From: Chloranthus sessilifolius
Taxonomy: Eukaryota > Streptophyta > Magnoliopsida > Chloranthales > Chloranthaceae
Assembly: GCA_021018995.1 (NCBI GenBank)
Contig: CM037586.1
Location: forward strand, 147,912,060 to 147,976,059
Reading direction: 5' to 3'
Length of the DNA stretch: 64,000 nucleotides
Every line of letters begins with the position of its first letter. Position 1 is the first letter of the stretch. Positions 58,582-64,000 of this stretch are shown in pieces. A model generated the notes under the pieces. The model ran no database searches and had not been told where the DNA came from. It saw nothing but the letters and a program-made list of their open reading frames with translations. The position numbers were made by a program, and so were the translations under genes.

Positions 58582-59771
58582 GATGGCGAAATTTTGATTC
58601 ATTCGGATAGGGGTCTGTGTGTGTTTTTAACAGTCAATTGATTGAGACATCTTTCTTAATTGATCGACTGTGTTTGGTGGTTGTTAGCACTGCCTTGTCA
58701 ATCGATTGACACGAAAGAGTCAATCGATCTACAGTTGTGAGTAGTATAAAAAAATAAAAAATAAAAAAAAATCGAAAAAAAAAAAAAATTCTTTAATTCT
58801 GAAAATTTGGAAGTTTGTAGATTGTGAAATCTGGAATATGGTGCTCAAAGGTTGATTTTTGATTTTCGAACTTAAATTTTTGCAATTAGAATTTTTGAAA
58901 TTTAATTTCTAAATTAAATTTTGATTTTCTTGTGTGAATTTTGATTTTTGAATTTAAAAAAATTAATATTTGGATTTTTGATTTGCAAAATCTTCTTTCC
59001 CTTAGTTTTCTTCTCTTTGGTAAGATTTTGTGGAGTTCTTTTAGGAAATAGAGATTTTTAGGACTTCTTATTTTAGATTTTATAAGAGTCCATTTTCCTT
59101 ATTTTCCTCTTTTAGATATTTTGTAGGATTGTCTAAATTTTAGTTATTGACTTTTGTGGAACTGCTTGTTTTAGGATTTGTAGGAATCTATTATTCTTCT
59201 CCTTCTTTTTCTCTTTTAGGTAAGATTTTATTGGATTTTGTAGGATTGCCTTTAGGTTTTAAATTTTAAATTTCTAATTTTTAATTGTGAATTTTGAAAT
59301 TTAAATTTTAAATTTTAATTTTCGAATTTAATTTTTATTTTTGAAATTCTAAAAAATAAAATAAATAAATAAATAAATTATTATCTTAATTTTTTTTTCT
59401 TTTCTTCTGATATTGGCTACTGTTTATCTTAGACTCAATCGATTGAACATTCATTGTCAATCGATTAAGACTGGGATATCATTCTCTATGAATTCCCAGG
59501 TTTCTTTCAATCGATTGACATTCCTCTGTCAATCGATTGACAATAGCTCTGTTGTTTGCCATCTTAACTGTAAAATCTGTGCTAACTTGCTTTGACTCTT
59601 TGAACCTCAATCGATTGAGAACAATTCTTCAATCGATTGACTGATAAAGTCATTTGTTTAAAAATTTGTGTGTGCTTGTGTCAATCGATTGAAATACTTG
59701 CTTCAATCGATTGAAACTGAATCTTGTGGGTTTGTTGTGGATTCATCAATCCTTGTTGTGAGTGTTGGTGT
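58582..59771 (+). other. Gypsy leader with a second CAATCGATTG series
   Basis: 1.2 kb of non-coding leader, T/A-rich. It has perfect CAATCGATTG sites near 58698, 59438, 59509, 59531, 59611, 59632, 59682 and 59704, plus several one-base variants (for example CAATTGATTG at 58635 and CAATCGATTA at 59458). An A/T microsatellite-like AAATAAATAAATAAAT lies near 59355-59380. Confidence 0.75.
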
Positions 59772-61136
59772 ATGAGCTTTACTCGATCTCATCACCCACA
59801 TCTGCAACCGTTTAATCTTGAGATTGAAAGATCTTGTAGAGAGAATCGTAGAATCCAGAGGAATCAGTATCATCATACTGAAGCCATGGCAGATCAAAGG
59901 CAAGAGAGAAATGAGAATAACAACAATGGGAACGTCAATAATGGAAATAATGGAAATAATAGGAACAATAATTTTGATGATGGCCCTCGAACATTAGAGT
60001 ATTATAATGATCCTGGTTTTTACGAGGATCAAGAATGTATCATGCATGCTCCTATTCCAGGGAACCACTATGAATTCAAATCAGCAATGATTCAAATGTT
60101 ATCGATTTTCCATGGTTTGGCCAATGAAAATTCGCACGTTCATCTAAATGAATTCACTGGGGTCTGTAAAATGTTCAGAGTCCACAATGTCATTGATGAG
60201 ATAGCTAAGCTCCGACTTTTTCCTTCCTCTTTAAGAGATAAGGCGAAAACTTGGTTCTATTCCTTAGAACCATAATCTATCCAGATTTGGGCAGAGCTAC
60301 ATCGTCAGTTCCTTAAAAAATATTTTCCCATGACTAAAGCCATTGAGTTGCGTCAGAAGATTCAATTCTTTTCCCAACAACCTACAGAAACATTCCATGA
60401 ATGTTGGGAACGTTTTAAAGAACTGATCAGAAGTTGTCCAAATCATCAAGTTCCAAGGTGGCAGCAAGTCCAAAGTTTTTACAATGGACTGATTCCAGAA
60501 GAGAGACGCATGGTTGATGCATCTTGTGGTGGATCTTGTGCCACAAAAGAAGCTGACGAGTTATGGGCATTATTTGAAAAGTTGTATCAAATCTCAATCC
60601 AAAATGCAACATTGGGGCGAACCAACTTGGACCTGGCACCTAAATCTCATGTGTTGACAAGAGATGGATTGTATGATGTCAACAATAATACCTCTAATCT
60701 ATCAACAAAGGTTGACATGTTGTCCAAACAAATGAATATGTTGTTAGCTGCGACTAAGCAAGCTAAAGCTCCTGTCACCCCCACTGTGTGTTCAATTTGT
60801 GACCACCCAGGTCATATGGCTAATGAGTGCCCTACTACCTTGTCGTTCTTCCCAAATGAACCTACTCCTCAAGAGCAGGTCAATGTGACTCAATCTTATC
60901 AGCGGCATGGTAGAAACATGTACTCCAATACCTACAATCCGAAATGGAAAAATCACCCCAACTTAGGATGGGGAGGGTCAAACCAAACTGGTAAGGTAAA
61001 CCAGTAGTACAAGTCCAACACAATGGGTGGACAATAAAACTTTCGTCCACAGCAGAATTCTAATTTCCAACAGAACCCTCCTTATTACCATTCGAATTCT
61101 GATTACCGAAAAAATTAGAATTTTAATCAATCTTAG
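59772..61136 (+). pseudogene. Gypsy gag (Retrotrans_gag, CCHC knuckle), with stop codons
   Basis: It starts at ATG 59772 (SFTRSHHPHLQPFNLEIE). A low-complexity Asn-rich stretch (about 59915-59970) is followed by the capsid-like core (FKSAMIQMLSIFHGLANENS, LRLFPSSLRDKAKTWFYSL, FHECWERFKELIRSCPNH) and a zinc knuckle CSICDHPGHMANEC beginning at 60789. The reading frame is uninterrupted except for stops at 60273 (TAA), 61005 (TAG), 61035 (TAA), 61116 (TAG) and 61134 (TAG). Function: structural protein that packages the element RNA. Confidence 0.85.
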
Positions 61137-61829
61137 GCCACCGTTTCAAAAGATTCTGATTTGGAGGAAAAGGTGATGCGTAGCATGCAATCTTTTCGGC
61201 AGATGATAATGGACCAAGTCAGTCAATTGGCCAATCAACTGAGTCAACGTGAGGAAGGTAGGCTTCCCAGTCAGCCTATTAACAATCCTCGAGGTCAAGC
61301 ACCACCAGATGAAGGACCATCCAATAGTCAACAGTTGAAAGCTGTTACGGTGTTGAGAAGTGGGCGAGAGGTTGATAACCAAGTGAAAATGCCTGTGGAA
61401 GCTGATGAAGAAAGAGAAGCAGAGAAAGAGAAAGAATCAGAGATAAGAAAAGATAAAGGAAAAGAGAAAGAGAAAGATAAAGGAAAAAGAAAAGAGAAAG
61501 AGAAAGAGCAAGGAAGAGAGAAGGGAAAAGAAAAAGAAGTAGAGGAAGTGTCTCCCTCAACTGTCCAACAAGGACGTGAAAAAGAACCGGAACTTGAATA
61601 TGCACCTTATGTCCCAAAGGCACCATTCCCTGAATGCCTAACTCCTCCATCCAGAATGGGCAAGAGACCGGCAAAAATGGAAGAAATCTTTAAAACATTC
61701 AAGCAAGTAAAGATAAATCTTCCATTACTTGAAATAATCAAACAAGTTCCTAGTATGCCAACTTTTTCAAAGATTTGTGCACGCGTGAAAGAAAGGCACG
61801 TACTCATGTTTCAAAGAAATTGTTCCTAA
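61137..61829 (+). pseudogene. Gypsy gag-pol linker, Lys/Glu-rich
   Basis: It continues the gag frame through MRSMQSFRQMIMDQVSQLAN, a stretch of about 50 residues made almost only of E, K, R, D and G (about 61405-61545, likely a charged helix), then YAPYVPKAPFPECLTPP. Near 61780 the homologous frame shifts, so the frame ends at 61829 while the protease continues in another frame. Confidence 0.7.
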
Positions 61830-62574
61830 CTAATCAAGTCAGTTCGCTATTGCAATTGGAAACCCCACAGAAACTCAAGGACCCTGGAGTCCCAATTGTT
61901 TCATGTGTCATTGGTGGACAACCGATTGGAAAAGCATTACTGGATTTGGGAGCAAGCGTTAATCTGATCCATACTCAATGTACGAGAAACTCAGATTGGG
62001 TGAATTGAAACCCACGACGGTCACACTTCAACTGGCAGATAGATCAGAAAGAAGACCTAGGGGTATTATTGAGGATGTTTTGGTTGGAATAGACTAGTTT
62101 TTCTTTCCAGTGGACTTCGTTGTTTTAGACATGGAACCACCTGTTAAATCAATTAATCAAGTCCCCATCATCCTTGGACGTCTGTTTCTCGACACTGCAA
62201 ACGCTTGCATTAATTGTCGAACGGGAGTCATGAACGTTTCTTTTGGGAACATGAAGGTTAGATTGAACGTATTTCATGTAATGAACCATTTCCCTAACGA
62301 GGATGAGGTCGAATGTTTCTACATCGATCAGATGGATGAAGTGGTGGATGAAGCATTACCATCAATGCTCACCAAAGAAGAATTTGAAACTGCTTTGTTG
62401 GCCATCTATGAGGAAAAAGGATCTGAAAGGAAACAGTCAGAAGAGACGAAGTCGAGTCTATCATGCCCAGATGATCACTTATGTGCAAATGTGACTAAGG
62501 TAGAACCATTACCTATTGAGGTAAAGGAGGTGCTGACTCCATCAATTGAGCAGCCACCAACTGTAGAATTGAAA
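61775..62574 (+). pseudogene. Gypsy aspartic protease region, frameshifted
   Basis: KLKDPGVPIVSCVIGG and KALLDLGASVNLI carry the active-site Asp in the DLGAS form common in this plant clade. After about 61970 the homology passes to the frame used by the rest of pol (KPTTVTLQLADRS, PIILGRLFLDTANACI). An in-frame TAG lies at 62095 and another ends the segment at 62575. Confidence 0.75.
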
Positions 62575-62577
62575 TAG

Positions 62578-63570
62578 TTGCCTGAGTCACTCAAGTACGC
62601 TTTTCTGGGGCCACGAGAAACATTTTCGGTGATAATTTCATCCACATTATCAGAAGAACAAGAGCATGACCTGTTGAAAGTACTTAAAGAGCACAAGGAG
62701 GCCATTGGATGGACCTTAGCTCATCTTAAAGGGATTGACCCATCAGTATGTATGCACAAAATACATCTGGAAGATGATAGTACACCATCGAGAGAACCGC
62801 AAAGGCGACTTAATCCGAACATGCAAGAAGTCGTTTTAAAGGAAATCATTAAATTACTCGATGCTGGAATCATCTATCCGATCTCTGATAGTGAATGGGT
62901 AAGTCTAGTCCAAATCGTTCCGAAAAAGTCTGGAATCACTGTGAAAGAAACTGCTGAAGGAGAATTGGTGCCTACTCGCGAAACTACTGGGTGGCGTGTC
63001 TGCATTGATTATAGAAAATTGAACACAGCTACCAGAAAGGATCATTTTCCCCTTCCGTTCATTGATCAAATTCTTGAGAAGTTAGCAGGGTAAGAGTTTT
63101 ATTGCTTTCTTGATGGTTATTCGGGATACAATCAAGTGCCCGTTTTTCCACCTGATCAAGAGAAAATGACATTCACGTGTCCTTACGGTACTTTTGCATA
63201 TCGAAGGATGCCGTTCGGCTTATGTAATGCACCCGCTACTTTCCAACGATGTATGTTAGCCATATTTTCGGATATGATCGACAAATTCATCGAAGTCTTC
63301 ATGGACGATTTCTCAATTTTTGGGAAAATATTTGGTTCTTGTTTGAATCATCTTTCACAAGTGCTGCAATGTTGTTTAGATTCTAAACTTGTTCTCAGCT
63401 GGGAAAAGAGCCATTTCATGGTTCAACAAGGAATTATTCTCGGGCATATTGTTTCCAAGAAAGGAATCAAAGTTGATAAGGCCAAAGTTGACCTAATTGC
63501 TAATTTGCCCCCACCAAAGAGTGTTCGACAAATTCGATCATTTTTGGGGCATGCTGGTTTTTATAGGTGA
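62578..63570 (+). pseudogene. Gypsy reverse transcriptase, stop codon in the palm
   Basis: RT motifs in order: LLDAGIIYPISDSEWVS, GWRVCIDYRKLN, CFLDGYSGYNQ with the first catalytic Asp, FAYRRMPFGLCNAPATFQRC, and FMDDFSIFG at 63298-63324, the FMDD catalytic pair. A TAA at 63091, between the fingers and the first Asp motif, and a TGA at 63568 interrupt the frame. Otherwise sequence quality is high. Confidence 0.88.
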
Positions 63571-64000
63571 TTCATTAAGGATTTTATCAAGGTGGCTAAA
63601 CCGTTGTGCATCCTGCTTGGAAAAAATGTTTCTTTTGACTTCGACGAGGATTGCATGAAAGCATTTCTGAAATTGCACGAGCTCTTATCAAATGCACCGA
63701 TAATCCAACCACCGGATTATTCTTTACCGTTAGAACTCATGTGTGATGTATCTGATTATGCGATCGGAGTTGTCTTAGGGCAAAGGGTGAACAAATTACC
63801 TCACGTAATGTACTATGTTAGCAAGACATTGATTGATGCACAACTCAATTACACCACCACCGAGAAAGAATTATTAGCTGTGGTGTATGCTTTGGACAAA
63901 TTCCGTTCCTATTTGCTTGGATAAAAAATAGTGGTCTTTTCAGACTACTCTGCATTGAAATATCTGTTAGCAAAGAAGGACAAGAAACTGAGGTTGATCC
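63571..64000 (+). pseudogene. Gypsy RNase H domain, start (runs off the window)
   Basis: It includes FLKLHELLSNAPIIQPPD, ELMCDVSDYAIGVVLGQR and TTTEKELLAVVYALDKFRSY, the RNase H-like part downstream of RT. A TAA at 63922 interrupts it and the frame then continues as VVFSDYSALKYLLAKKD to the window end. Integrase, the 3' LTR and the right target duplication are outside. Confidence 0.85.

Larger units (their letters stand above)
54551..64000 (+). mobile_element. Athila/Tat-like Ty3/gypsy retrotransposon, 5' part (runs off the window)
   Basis: It begins TGTGACTATATTTCGC inside the MULE transposase frame, so its 5-bp left duplication should be CGAAA (54546-54550); the partner lies outside the window. 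In order: 5' LTR 54551-58557 (about 1.43 kb after removing a nested solo LTR), a primer-binding site TGGCGCCGCTGCTCGGGA at 58564, a long leader (58582-59771), gag (59772 on), protease, RT and RNase H to the window end. Ten stop codons and two frameshifts show it is defective. Confidence 0.88.

Noticed and set aside
61345..61674. 109-codon minus-strand frame rich in Leu/Phe/Ser
   Set aside because: It is the reverse reading of the Lys/Glu-rich gypsy linker.

Overview
The window is nuclear DNA of a flowering plant. It is AT-rich and full of microsatellites, spliced genes have GT-AG introns, and most of the recognisable content is plant transposable elements: Ty1/copia and Ty3/gypsy LTR elements, TRIMs, hAT, CACTA, Mutator and Harbinger-like derivatives, a tRNA-derived SINE and LINE-like tails. 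I cannot name the species. No rRNA or tRNA gene and no CRISPR array is visible.

Layout. 1-3.6 kb: gene-poor DNA with short foldback repeats and one small two-exon gene on the minus strand (2492-2927, 121 aa, N-terminal membrane segment). 3.68-9.67 kb: a copia-type LTR element with no coding capacity, bounded by a perfect 5-bp duplication, with a hAT-type element inside its 5' LTR. 9.7-15 kb: a Harbinger-like MITE, a long-inverted-repeat element, a 408-bp TRIM whose internal region is only 37 bp, a CACTA MITE inside a TA microsatellite, and a cluster of GGCCGA-type foldback repeats. 16-18.25 kb: a GC-rich pair of about 0.96-kb direct repeats with several tRNA-iMet primer-site motifs. 18.3-28.8 kb: more repeats, a retroposon with a 14-bp target duplication, a SINE and an unidentified gene-like segment. 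28.9-34.67 kb: a multi-exon DUF1985/Ulp1-type (C48 cysteine protease) pseudogene split by a 2.4-kb solo LTR. 37.2-39.6 kb: a second solo LTR of related design. 44.5-51 kb: a Mutator-like MITE, a 147-bp tandem array just upstream of a TATA box and a small spliced gene of unknown function, an ABCG-transporter exon fragment, and a second small promoter-plus-ORF unit. 53.2-54.55 kb: a MULE transposase cut off at its 5' end by the LTR of an Athila-like Ty3/gypsy element that runs to the window end (gag, protease, RT and RNase H recognisable, with many stop codons). That gypsy 5' LTR contains a third 2.6-kb solo LTR in inverse orientation.

The most unusual signal is a set of arrays of short perfect palindromes in these long LTRs: TGATCGATCA-type in two solo LTRs, CTCGCTCGAGCGAG-type in the third, CAATCGATTG-type in the gypsy LTR and again in its leader. 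All are centred on TCGA. In the two LTRs with a clear TATA box the array ends 29-30 bp upstream of it, so these look like rapidly changing promoter-proximal arrays. Nesting gives a relative order of events: MULE, then gypsy, then solo LTR; copia, then hAT; Ulp1 gene, then solo LTR. Positions of repeat edges come from reading by eye and may shift by a few bases where I say so.
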